Shown: positions 8,222 to 16,271 of the stretch, in pieces
How positions within the stretch are numbered: the first letter of the stretch is position 1
Layout: each line of letters starts with the position of its first letter
From: JAPOXR01 sp965219635
GTDB lineage: Bacteria; Pseudomonadota; Alphaproteobacteria; Rhodobacterales; Rhodobacteraceae
Direction of reading: 5' to 3'
Assembly: GCA_965219635.1 (NCBI GenBank)
Contig: OZ244783.1
Location: forward strand, 1,116,001 to 1,180,000
DNA length: 64,000 bases
The notes under the pieces: generated by a model
The model's database searches: none
What the model saw: the letters and a program-made list of their open reading frames with translations, nothing else
Told to the model about the DNA's origin: nothing
Position numbers and translations under genes: made by a program

Positions 8222-10258
8222 ATGTCTCGGATCGTGAATCTTGCTGCTATTGCATTCCTGTTTTGCTTCGTGGTCACGGGCGCCGTGGCCCAATCGTCTG
8301 CCCGGTACATGTTGGCCAATGGCATGGCGGCTTTAGAACGCCAAGACTATTCCGAAGCGGTGATGTGGTTTCGCCTCTCAGCTGACCAAGGCGATCCCGA
8401 TGGACAATCTAGTCTTGGTGAAATGTACTATTTTGGTCAAGGCGTTCCACAGAACTATACTGCGGCAGCAAAGTGGTATCGTCGCGCAGCAGACCAGGGC
8501 GATGCCGATAGTCAAACCAGTCTTGGCGACATGTATTTTCTTGGGCAGGGCGTTCCGCAGAGCCATACTGAGGCGGTAAAGTGGTTTCGTCTCGCGGCGG
8601 ACCAAGGCGATGCCTTTGGTCAACTCAGTTTAGGCTACATGTATCGCAATGGACTGGGAGTTGCGCAGAACCATGCCGAGGCGGTGAGGTGGTATCGTCT
8701 CTCAGCGGGTCAGGGCGATGCCAACGGTCAGTCCAGCCTTGGCGACATGTATTTCTTCGGCTTGGGTGTTTTGCAAAACCATACCGAGGCGGTGAAATGG
8801 TATCGCCTTTCAGCGGATCAGGGCGGTGCCCATGGTCAATATAGTATGGGCTATATGTATGACAGAGGTCTAGGCGTTTCGCAGAGCCATACCGAGGCAG
8901 CGAAGTGGTATCGACTTTCAGCGGATCAAGGTAATGCCGATGGTCAAAACAGTCTCGGAGATTTGTATTTCTCTGGTCAAGGCGTTTTGCAGAACCATGC
9001 CGAGGCAGTGAAGTGGTATCGCCTAGCCGCCGATCAGAGCAATGCCTATGGCCAATACAGCCTTGGCCACATGTATCACGAAGGACTGGGAGTTTCACAG
9101 AATTATGCTGAAGCGGCAAGGTGGTATCGCCTTTCGGCGGATCAAGGTTATGCCAATGCGCAATTTAGTCTTGGGCTCATGTACGAGTATGGCAATGGAG
9201 TGCCACGCGATTATGAGCTAGCCTATTTCTGGTTCGATTTGGCGGCGTCCCGAATTCCGACTTCGGGTGAAGAGAGTCAACGGATTGTGCAGAGCCGGAA
9301 TCGAGTAGCGGCGTATCTGGCACCGGCAGAACTGGCCCGGGCGCAGCTTGCTGTGTCGGAATGGACGCCCGGTGCTTCCTACCCAGCCCCCCAAATGGAT
9401 CAGGCAGAAGAGGACGATGACTTTCGGGAGCGAATTGTCGCTTTGCAGATACGACTAGCAAGTCTTGGCTTCGATCCTGGACCGGCCAATGGAGTGCTAG
9501 GGCCGCGCACACGAGCGGCGATTAGGGCCTTTCAGGAGGCCGAAGGACTTGCGGTTGATGGCAAGTTTTCGTGGGCGCTCGAGGGCCAGGTAATCCTTGC
9601 AGCGAGTCCGGAGGCAAGCCGCAGGGAGCTTGATACGGTTCTCGAAGTTGTGTCGACCGGCACCGGGTTTCGTGTTAGTGCAGACGGCCACATCCTAACC
9701 AATGCGCATGTGGTAGAGGGATGCACCGATGTACGGTTGCCAGGGGAGGTAGTCGCAGTGGTGGCAATCGACCCCCGCGCAGACCTTGCGCTGCTCAAGG
9801 GTGCTGCTGACTCGTCCTTCGCCCGCTTCCGGCAAGGGCAGGGCGTGCGACCGGGGGCAGGCATAGTTGCAGTTGGTTTTCCGCTTCATGGGCTGTTGGC
9901 ATCCGGTGCCAAGGTCACCACGGGAACCGTCTCTGCGCTAGCAGGTCCGGACGATGACCGGCGCCTGATGCAAATCAGCGCTCCGGTGCAACCTGGAAAC
10001 AGCGGTGGACCGGTGTTCGACATGGGTGGCGGTGTCGTGGGAGTGGTGACGGCGCAACTTGACGCGATGGAAGTTGCCCGAGAAACAGGCGACATCCCTC
10101 AGAACGTAAATTTTGCTGTTAACGCCCACACGGTTCGTGCCTTCTTGGACGCTGAGGGAATCGACTATGCGACCGCGCCCTCCGACCAGCTGCTCCAAGC
10201 CGAGGATGTGGCAGCAGCGGCCCGCGAATTCACGGTGGCAATCGAATGCTGGAATTAG
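8222..10258 (+). CDS. Secreted Sel1-repeat, peptidoglycan-binding, trypsin-like serine protease fusion
   Basis: From ATG 8222 the protein has 678 residues. Residues 1-24 are a signal peptide ending in GAVAQ. Residues about 25-350 hold a partial and then eight Sel1-like repeats, seven of them exactly 36 residues long, with the pattern SLGxMYxxGxGVxQ..EAxKWYRLSADQG. Residues about 399-460 form a PG_binding_1 domain (LQIRLASLGFDPGPANG, TRAAIRAFQ). Residues about 478-665 are an S1C (DegP-like) protease with His in TNAHVV (about 494), Asp in RADLAL (about 521) and Ser in GNSGGP (about 593). All three catalytic residues are present and no PDZ domain follows. A periplasmic, wall-associated protease is inferred; substrate unknown. 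Alternative upstream start 8156 is less likely because it would bury the signal peptide. Confidence 0.88.
   Translation: MSRIVNLAAIAFLFCFVVTGAVAQSSARYMLANGMAALERQDYSEAVMWFRLSADQGDPDGQSSLGEMYYFGQGVPQNYTAAAKWYRRAADQGDADSQTSLGDMYFLGQGVPQSHTEAVKWFRLAADQGDAFGQLSLGYMYRNGLGVAQNHAEAVRWYRLSAGQGDANGQSSLGDMYFFGLGVLQNHTEAVKWYRLSADQGGAHGQYSMGYMYDRGLGVSQSHTEAAKWYRLSADQGNADGQNSLGDLYFSGQGVLQNHAEAVKWYRLAADQSNAYGQYSLGHMYHEGLGVSQNYAEAARWYRLSADQGYANAQFSLGLMYEYGNGVPRDYELAYFWFDLAASRIPTSGEESQRIVQSRNRVAAYLAPAELARAQLAVSEWTPGASYPAPQMDQAEEDDDFRERIVALQIRLASLGFDPGPANGVLGPRTRAAIRAFQEAEGLAVDGKFSWALEGQVILAASPEASRRELDTVLEVVSTGTGFRVSADGHILTNAHVVEGCTDVRLPGEVVAVVAIDPRADLALLKGAADSSFARFRQGQGVRPGAGIVAVGFPLHGLLASGAKVTTGTVSALAGPDDDRRLMQISAPVQPGNSGGPVFDMGGGVVGVVTAQLDAMEVARETGDIPQNVNFAVNAHTVRAFLDAEGIDYATAPSDQLLQAEDVAAAAREFTVAIECWN
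8336..9260 (+). repeat. Tandem 108-base repeats encoding Sel1 units
   Basis: Units recur every 108 bases through this part of the protease gene. Blocks around 'gaggcggtgaagtggtatcg' and 'gcggatcaaggcgatgcc' are almost unchanged from unit to unit at DNA level, not just in protein. This points to recent duplication or gene conversion among units, so copy number could vary between strains. Confidence 0.8.
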
Positions 10259-10593
10259 TTGGCAGACCGTAATCCTGGGTTCCGCAGACGATACCGATTG
10301 AGTTCTCGGATTTCAGCTTAGTTGATATTCGTCCTGTGAACGGGTTTCCCGAATGCACTTGCAGAATTCACACAACAGCCCCGCACGATTAGCAACGTCC
10401 GATCTTGTAGGAATGTTCGACAATCCGGTCCACATGATCGAAAACTAGCCGCATAGGCACTTGTGTAGAGCCGCCGCATGATCTGCCCCGCAAGTTGGTC
10501 GGCAAAATACATGCGGCCTTCCCGATGAAGCCTGTCCGGATGCGTGGGTTGCCCGGCGCCGGAATACGGCGCCCGGGCGAATTCATACCTGCT
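10259..10593. other. 335-base gap between convergent genes, with a hairpin
   Basis: No protein frame here is convincing. The only structure I see is the GC-rich inverted repeat at 10551-10578 next to the ctaD stop codon, listed separately. Confidence 0.45.
10551..10578 (-). terminator. GC-rich hairpin just after ctaD
   Basis: The left arm gcccggcgccg (10551-10561) pairs with cggcgcccgggc (10567-10578) with one bulged C and a five-base loop. It begins 16 bases beyond the ctaD stop on the minus strand. There is no T-run after it in the direction of ctaD transcription, so it may stabilise the 3' end rather than terminate by itself. Confidence 0.4.
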
Positions 10594-12267
10594 CTAGTGG
10601 TAGGCGCCCTTCCTCCACATGTCGGGCGTCGGAAGCGTCTCGTAAGTATGGTGCGGAGGCGGATTGGAGTGAATCCACTCCAGAGTATCCGCATGCTCAC
10701 CCCAATACGCAGGCTCCTCAATGCGCTTTCCTGCTAGCAACGTGTAGAACACCACTCCAATGAAGAAGATGAATGATCCGAAGGACAGGAAGGCGCCGAG
10801 AGTTGAAATCTCGTTCCAGAACGCAAACGCTTCAGGATAGTCAATGTATCGGCGCGGCATGCCTTGGCGCCCGAGAAAGTGTTGCGGGAAGAACGTCAGA
10901 TTGGACCCTATGAACATGGTCCAGAAGTGCAACTTGCCCGCCCATTCCGGATACTGGCGGCCCGACATCTTGCCGATCCAGTAATAGATGCCTGCGAAGA
11001 TGCAGAAGATCGCGCCGAGTGACATGACGTAGTGGAAGTGGGCGACGACGTAGTACGTATCGTGATATGCCCGGTCCAGGCCTGCTTGGCTCAGAACAAT
11101 GCCGGTCACACCGCCAAGTGTGAACAGGAACAGGAACCCGAATGCCCATAGCATGGGCGTCTTGAATTGCACCGAGCCCCCCCACATGGTGGCAATCCAG
11201 GAGAAGATCTTTATCCCGGTTGGAACTGCGATCACCATCGTCGCCAGCATGAAGTAGGTCTGCTGGGTCAGGCTCATGCCGACTGTGTACATGTGGTGCG
11301 CCCAGACCACGAAACCGAGCGCTCCGATGGCAACCATTGCGTAGACCATCGGGAGGTAGCCGAAGATGGGCTTCTGCGAAAAGGTCGAAATCACATGCGA
11401 AATGATGCCGAAGCCTGGCACGATGATGATGTAGACTTCGGGGTGGCCGAAGAACCACAACAGGTGCTGGTAGAGGATCGGATCACCGCCGCCGGCCGGA
11501 TCAAAGAAGGTCGTGCCGAAGTTCCGGTCGGTCAGTAGCATTGTAATCGCGCCAGCGAGTACCGGGAGCGACAGCAGGATCAACCATCCGGTTACAAATA
11601 TCGACCAAGCGAAGAGGGGCACCTTGTGCAGCGTCATGCCGGGTGCGCGCATGTTCAGGAAGGTCGTGATCATATTGACTGCGCCAAGGATCGAAGAAGC
11701 GCCTGACATGTGGACAGCGAAAATTGCGAGGTCCATCGACATGCCGGCTTCCCTGGTCGAGAGGGGAGCATAGAGCACCCAACCCACGCCTGTGCCCGAC
11801 TGGCCGTTCCCGCCGGGGGCAAGAACGGAGGCGACGGCAAGGCTCGAACCGGCTACGAACATCCAGTAACTGAGATTGTTGAGCCGCGGGAAAGCCATGT
11901 CCGGGGCGCCGATCATCAACGGCATGAAATAGTTGCCAAAGCCGCCAAACAGCGCCGGGATGACCACAAAGAACATCATCAGCACACCGTGACCGGTGAC
12001 CAGGACATTCCAGAAATGGCCGTTGGGCGTGCAGTCCTCTGCCGCAGCAGCCAAAATGCTGTAGCCTTCAATGCACATGTGCTGCACACCAGGCTCCATG
12101 AGTTCAATCCTCATCAGCACGGTGAAGAACACGGCAATAAAGCCGACGACTGCGGCTGTGACTATATAGAGGACACCGATGTCCTTGTGATTCGTGGACA
12201 TGAACCAGCGCGTGAAGAAACCGGCGTAGTGGTGTTGTTCGTCTGCATGAACGGCTGCGTCAGCCAT
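10594..12267 (-). CDS. ctaD: Cytochrome c oxidase subunit I (aa3 type)
   Basis: Subunit I carries heme a, heme a3 and CuB and is the proton-pumping core of the terminal oxidase in the inner membrane. The 557-residue protein has the FTRWFMSTNHKDIG start typical of the family, the heme a ligand in VTGHGVLMMFF, the CuB ligands and crosslinked Tyr in GHPEVYIIIVPGFG, the HH pair in VVWAHHMYTVG, and the two axial ligands in VAHFHYVMSLGA. D-channel residues appear in APDMAFPRLNN. Start choice: ATG 12267 (MADAAVHADEQ) sits behind a strong AAGGAGA element; the frame is open to 12339 but that part looks unconserved. Subunits II and III and assembly factors are not adjacent, the same solitary arrangement as Rhodobacter and Paracoccus ctaD. 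Confidence 0.96.
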   Translation of the reverse strand: MADAAVHADEQHHYAGFFTRWFMSTNHKDIGVLYIVTAAVVGFIAVFFTVLMRIELMEPGVQHMCIEGYSILAAAAEDCTPNGHFWNVLVTGHGVLMMFFVVIPALFGGFGNYFMPLMIGAPDMAFPRLNNLSYWMFVAGSSLAVASVLAPGGNGQSGTGVGWVLYAPLSTREAGMSMDLAIFAVHMSGASSILGAVNMITTFLNMRAPGMTLHKVPLFAWSIFVTGWLILLSLPVLAGAITMLLTDRNFGTTFFDPAGGGDPILYQHLLWFFGHPEVYIIIVPGFGIISHVISTFSQKPIFGYLPMVYAMVAIGALGFVVWAHHMYTVGMSLTQQTYFMLATMVIAVPTGIKIFSWIATMWGGSVQFKTPMLWAFGFLFLFTLGGVTGIVLSQAGLDRAYHDTYYVVAHFHYVMSLGAIFCIFAGIYYWIGKMSGRQYPEWAGKLHFWTMFIGSNLTFFPQHFLGRQGMPRRYIDYPEAFAFWNEISTLGAFLSFGSFIFFIGVVFYTLLAGKRIEEPAYWGEHADTLEWIHSNPPPHHTYETLPTPDMWRKGAYH

Positions 12268-12376
12268 GCCTTCTCCTTCCGCATGATGCGAACTGCCTGA
12301 GGGACCCATGAGGCGGGCACCAATTCCGGATGCACGCATAATTCAACAGTTCAAAAGTCTCAATAAGAACAATGGG

Positions 12377-13033
12377 TCAGATGACCCCACTGCGCGAAAA
12401 TTCACCATCAGCCCCAAACACGGCGTCAAACTGCTTGCGGAGTTCCTTGTCGAATTGCGCCATGCTCACATTCTTGCCGAGCTTGGCCATGCTTGTGATG
12501 CCGTGATCACGAATGCCGCATGGCACGATTGCGTCGTAATGGCCCAGATCAGGCGCCAGGTTTATCGAAACACCATGAAAACTCACCCAACGGCGCAGCC
12601 TGATTCCGATAGCGGCAATCTTGTCTTCTCCACCGTCCGGCCTCCGGACCCAGACACCAATCCTTTCAGAACGGGATTCACCCTCTATCCCGAATTCCGC
12701 CAGGGTCTTGATCACCCAGTTCTCGATAGCGTGAACATACCGGCGCGCATCGCGCTGGCGACTGCGCAGATCCAGCATGAGATAGGCTACCCGTTGACCG
12801 GGACCATGATAGGTGACCTGTCCTCCACGGCTCACCACATGAACAGGAAAGGCCTTCGTGTCGAGCACATCGGCAGGCTGCGCGCTGGTTCCGGTTGTGA
12901 TCGTGGGTGGATGCTCAAGAAGCCAGACTGCTTCATCTTCCTGGCCGTCGTGCACGGCTTTCACCCTGCGTTCCATTTCGACGACCGCGTCCGCGACACC
13001 CACAGGGTGTCTTGAAATGATCCAATCCACCAT
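12377..13033 (-). CDS. lipB: Lipoyl(octanoyl) transferase LipB
   Basis: LipB moves the octanoyl group from acyl carrier protein to apo-lipoyl domains, the first step of protein lipoylation. The 218-residue protein shows SRGGQVTYHGPGQ, the catalytic lysine in DKIAAIG, the FHGVSIN block and the catalytic cysteine in VPCGI. It supplies cofactor attachment for the lipoyl domains of the PDH E1-beta and E2 proteins encoded at 48-51 kb. It lies upstream of ctaD on the same strand with a gap of about 110 bases. Confidence 0.95.
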   Translation of the reverse strand: MVDWIISRHPVGVADAVVEMERRVKAVHDGQEDEAVWLLEHPPTITTGTSAQPADVLDTKAFPVHVVSRGGQVTYHGPGQRVAYLMLDLRSRQRDARRYVHAIENWVIKTLAEFGIEGESRSERIGVWVRRPDGGEDKIAAIGIRLRRWVSFHGVSINLAPDLGHYDAIVPCGIRDHGITSMAKLGKNVSMAQFDKELRKQFDAVFGADGEFSRSGVI

Positions 13034-13282
13034 GCCTTGATGAGATGGTCTTCAGAGATGCCAGCGTCAAGCATCTTCTCAAGCTGCGGCCGCTTTAGAC
13101 CCGGCACGGTTCTCGCGAGGCTCAAGGCCTCCCGAGCGGCCGGGGCAGCGAATTGAATGAGCGACTGCGAGGGAACGTGCGGTCGATATTGATGCGTCTG
13201 CGGCCGTTTATGCCTCAACAGGCTTTGCAGAGGTTGAGTCGAAGCAGGCATAAGCCAGCGGTGTTTTAGTGGGTTCCAACGC

Positions 13283-13311
13283 TTCACATTCACAAAACAC
13301 AAAGCTATAGG
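13283..13311 (+). promoter_or_regulatory. Candidate sigma-70 promoter of tRNA-Leu
   Basis: TTCACA (13283-13288) is separated by exactly 17 bases from TATAGG (13306-13311). Transcription would start about 13318, eight or nine bases before the mature tRNA. The match and spacing are good and it faces the tRNA directly. Confidence 0.55.
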
Positions 13312-13326
13312 GGCGTCTCCATTTCG

Positions 13327-13413
13327 GCGGTCGTGGCGGAATTGGTAGACGCGCAGCGTTGAGGTCGCTGTGGGGTAAAACCCGTGGAAGTTCGAGTCTT
13401 CTCGACCGCACCA
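13327..13413 (+). tRNA. tRNA-Leu(GAG), CCA encoded
   Basis: The acceptor arm GCGGTCG (13327-13333) pairs with CGACCGC (13403-13409), followed by discriminator A and an encoded CCA. The anticodon stem cagcg/cgctg encloses loop TTGAGGT with anticodon GAG at 13361-13363. There is a long variable arm, as expected for a class II tRNA, and the T-loop is GTTCGAGTC. It reads CUC and CUU codons. Confidence 0.97.
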
Positions 13414-13781
13414 TCTTTATCAGGCAGGATGCCCGTGCAGCAGCCGGAACCGCCAATTGCGGTGCCGCGATAACTCTGCCGTACAGCAGCAGGCTGCCCC
13501 CTGCGTTGCTAATGCCTTGATGCCCAGCTTGAGCGAACTCGGCGATCGCCGTCTGCCGACGCCCCGCAAGTTCAACCGCTGGTTGGAGACTGCAATGAGT
13601 GGACTGCAACCCTTTGCACGATATTTCGCCGAGTGTGGCAACATGCTCCGATGGCCAGGACCGGCAAATTCGTTGGAGTTGCCAACAACTTGAAAAACTA
13701 GCAAAGTGCCGCCAGCAAATTGTGCCGGGTCAATGTCTTCCCGGTTGGCGAGTATTGATGATCAACAGGCCGGGAGGCGGA
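13414..13781. other. 368-base gap before the ABC transporter operon
   Basis: The frame of the ATPase gene is open upstream to 13599, but this part encodes no recognisable sequence and has no good ribosome-binding site. I see no other gene. The promoter of the transport operon should be here; no clear consensus was found. Confidence 0.4.
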
Positions 13782-14909
13782 ATGCCGGGTATTGAGGAAG
13801 AGGGCTTCGTAGCCTTCAAGAATGTCCAAAAGAGCTACGATGGAAGGGTGCTGGTCGTAAAGGACCTGAACCTCTCAATCGGCAAGGGTGAATTCCTGAC
13901 GATGCTGGGACCATCGGGGTCCGGCAAAACCACCTGTCTCCTGATGCTGGCGGGTTTTGAAACCGCAACTCACGGCGAGATCACCTTGAACAAGCGGCCC
14001 ATCAACAACATCCCGCCTCACAAGCGGGGGATAGGCATGGTGTTTCAAAACTATGCCCTGTTCCCGCACATGACAGTTGCGGAAAACCTGTCATTCCCTC
14101 TGGAGGTAAGATCAATTGCCCGCCACGAGCGGGAAGAGAAGGTCAGGAATGCGCTCGAAATGGTCCAGATGGGCGGTTTCGAGGGACGCAGGCCCTCGCA
14201 ACTCTCAGGTGGTCAGCAACAGCGCATCGCTCTCGCAAGAGCCCTGGTCTTTGAACCCGACCTTGTTCTGATGGATGAGCCACTTGGTGCGCTCGACAAG
14301 CAGTTGCGGGAGCACATGCAGTTCGAAATCAAGCATCTGCATGAACGGCTCGGAGTCACGGTTGTTTATGTCACGCATGACCAGACTGAAGCGTTGACGA
14401 TGTCGGACCGGGTTGCGGTATTCAATGATGGCCGCATTCAACAACTCGATGCTCCTGACCGGCTCTATGAGTTCCCGGAAAACAGTTTCGTTGCCCAGTT
14501 CATTGGCGAAAACAACACGCTCAGGGGTGTCGTTGAACGCATCGGCAAGGACATGGCAGTTGTCAAGATTGATGGAGGCGAAGTCGTCGACGCCGTGCCT
14601 GTAAATGTGAGCAACGCCGGAGAGCGGACCCAGGTATCGGTTCGGCCGGAGCGGGTCGAGCTGGATCAGGACAGACTGCCTGATGGCGCCCACACAATCT
14701 CAGCTGAAGTGCTGGGATTCATCTATATGGGCGATACTTTCCGCATCCGTCTGAAGGTAGCGGGTAATGACAATTTCATCGTCAAATGCCGGAACGCTCC
14801 CGGGAGGGGCCGGCTGACGCCGGGAGAGACAGTCAATATCGGCTGGCTCCCCGAGGATTGCCGGGCACTGGACTGCGCCAGTCAGGAGAATGGCCGAACT
14901 CCAGCTTGA
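13782..14909 (+). CDS. PotA-like ABC transporter ATP-binding protein
   Basis: This 375-residue ATPase powers the importer encoded by the next three genes. Visible motifs are Walker A GPSGSGKTT, the Q-loop in VFQNYALFPHMTV, the signature LSGGQQQR, Walker B LVLMDEPLGALD and the H-loop VYVTHDQTEA. A C-terminal TOBE-like domain (about residues 275-370) includes VSVRPERVEL. It resembles the spermidine/putrescine (PotA) and related ATPases. Start choice: ATG 13782 has GGGAGG six bases upstream; the ATG at 13758 has none. The four genes 13782-18680 run in one direction as an operon. Confidence 0.92.
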   Translation: MPGIEEEGFVAFKNVQKSYDGRVLVVKDLNLSIGKGEFLTMLGPSGSGKTTCLLMLAGFETATHGEITLNKRPINNIPPHKRGIGMVFQNYALFPHMTVAENLSFPLEVRSIARHEREEKVRNALEMVQMGGFEGRRPSQLSGGQQQRIALARALVFEPDLVLMDEPLGALDKQLREHMQFEIKHLHERLGVTVVYVTHDQTEALTMSDRVAVFNDGRIQQLDAPDRLYEFPENSFVAQFIGENNTLRGVVERIGKDMAVVKIDGGEVVDAVPVNVSNAGERTQVSVRPERVELDQDRLPDGAHTISAEVLGFIYMGDTFRIRLKVAGNDNFIVKCRNAPGRGRLTPGETVNIGWLPEDCRALDCASQENGRTPA

Positions 14910-15011
14910 ATTGTCGCCCGCGTTCTGAAATCATGACAAGCATTAACAACAGGTTCGGCGTTGTATTTGAGACGCCGGATTTACCATTTGAACAAACACG
15001 CGATTGGAAAG

Positions 15012-16118
15012 ATGAACATTTACAAAGTACTATTTTCGTCGGTCGGCGCACTGGCCGTATCGGCCAGCGCCGGGTCTGCCATGGACCTGACTGTGGTCTC
15101 ATGGGGGGGTGCCTATTCGGCATCGCAAATCAACGCCTACCATAACCCATACATGGAGATGAACTCGGACGTGAACATCATTCACGACGAGAGTTCCTAC
15201 GAAGCGGTTGCCAAGCTCAGGGCAATGAATGAGGCGGGCAACATCACCTGGGACCTGGTTGATGTGGTTGCCTCCGATGCCATTCGCCTTTGCGATGAAG
15301 GCCTTGCCCTGGAAATCGATTTTGACACGATGCTGGAGCCTGCACCCGACGGCACTTCGGCCCGTGAGGATTTTGGCGACCTGGTGGTCTCGGAGTGTTT
15401 CATTCCGCAGATCGTCTATTCGACTTTGTTCGGTTACCGGACTGATGTCGCAGAGTGGGAAGGCCGCGAGCCAACCACAGTATGCGATGTTTTCGATCTC
15501 GAGAATTTCCCGGGAATGCGCTCCCTTGAGAAGCGGCCGATCAACAATGTGGAGTGGGCGCTTCACTGTGATGGCGTGCCTCTCGCCGAGGTCTATGACG
15601 CACTTGGCGCGGATGGTGGCCTGGAAAGGGCGCTGGCCAAACTCGATACCATTCGGGACAGTGTGATCTGGTGGTCGTCAGGCGCTGACACTCCGCAATT
15701 GCTTGCCGATGGCGAAATCGTCATGGGCAGCACCTATAACGGGCGCCTGTTCTCCTTGATCGAAGAAAAGGGCGCAACCAATGTGAAGATTCTCTGGGAC
15801 GCGCAGGCGTTCGACCTGGATGGCTGGATTGTGCCGGAAGGGTTGCCGGCCGACCGGCTTGAGGCAACGTTGGACCTGCTTCGCTTTGCAACCGATACGC
15901 AGAGGCTGGCCGATCAAGCCAAGTATATTTCCTATGGCCCGGCAAGGGTGTCTTCTGCGCCGCTGGTTGGCCAACACGCGGAGTTGGGGATCGACATGGC
16001 GCCGCACATGCCGACAGATCCAAACAACGCCTTCAACACCTTGATCTATGATTACAGGTGGTGGTCAGATTACCGCGACGATATCGACGCAAGATTTCAG
16101 GCCTGGCTTGCCAAGTAG
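15012..16118 (+). CDS. Periplasmic solute-binding protein of the PotD/PotF-like ABC importer
   Basis: The 368-residue product begins with a signal peptide (MNIYKVLFSSVGALAVSASA) and then TVVSWGGAYSASQINAY, which resembles the N-terminal strand of polyamine-type binding proteins. The acidic and aromatic residues that contact polyamines cannot be checked by eye, so the ligand may be a polyamine, an opine or another small cation. ATG 15012 is preceded by GGAAAG; the frame is open to 14961. A strong hairpin lies 24 bases after its stop codon, which may raise the amount of this protein relative to the permeases. Confidence 0.88.
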   Translation: MNIYKVLFSSVGALAVSASAGSAMDLTVVSWGGAYSASQINAYHNPYMEMNSDVNIIHDESSYEAVAKLRAMNEAGNITWDLVDVVASDAIRLCDEGLALEIDFDTMLEPAPDGTSAREDFGDLVVSECFIPQIVYSTLFGYRTDVAEWEGREPTTVCDVFDLENFPGMRSLEKRPINNVEWALHCDGVPLAEVYDALGADGGLERALAKLDTIRDSVIWWSSGADTPQLLADGEIVMGSTYNGRLFSLIEEKGATNVKILWDAQAFDLDGWIVPEGLPADRLEATLDLLRFATDTQRLADQAKYISYGPARVSSAPLVGQHAELGIDMAPHMPTDPNNAFNTLIYDYRWWSDYRDDIDARFQAWLAK

Positions 16119-16141
16119 GCTTGACATAGCAAACTATACGG

Positions 16142-16165
16142 AAGGGGCCGGAGAACCGGCCCCTT
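16142..16165 (+). terminator. Intra-operon hairpin after the binding-protein gene
   Basis: AAGGGGCCGG (16142-16151) and CCGGCCCCTT (16156-16165) form a perfect 10-base-pair stem with loop AGAA, followed by TTC. It lies between the solute-binding protein gene and the first permease gene. The T-run is short, so partial termination or protection of the upstream mRNA from 3' decay is more likely than full termination. Confidence 0.65.
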
Positions 16166-16271
16166 TTCGATGCGTGTCCTGCGCACCTGTCCCTTCCGTT
16201 GCTGAAGTATTGGCGCTGGGAGACTGCGGGGGCATTCCCGGGCAGAGCCAGGCACCATTGGAGCAAAGCTG

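Noticed and set aside
12308..13015. 235-codon plus-strand frame opposite lipB
   Set aside because: LipB on the minus strand has all catalytic motifs; the opposite frame shows none and no ribosome-binding site.
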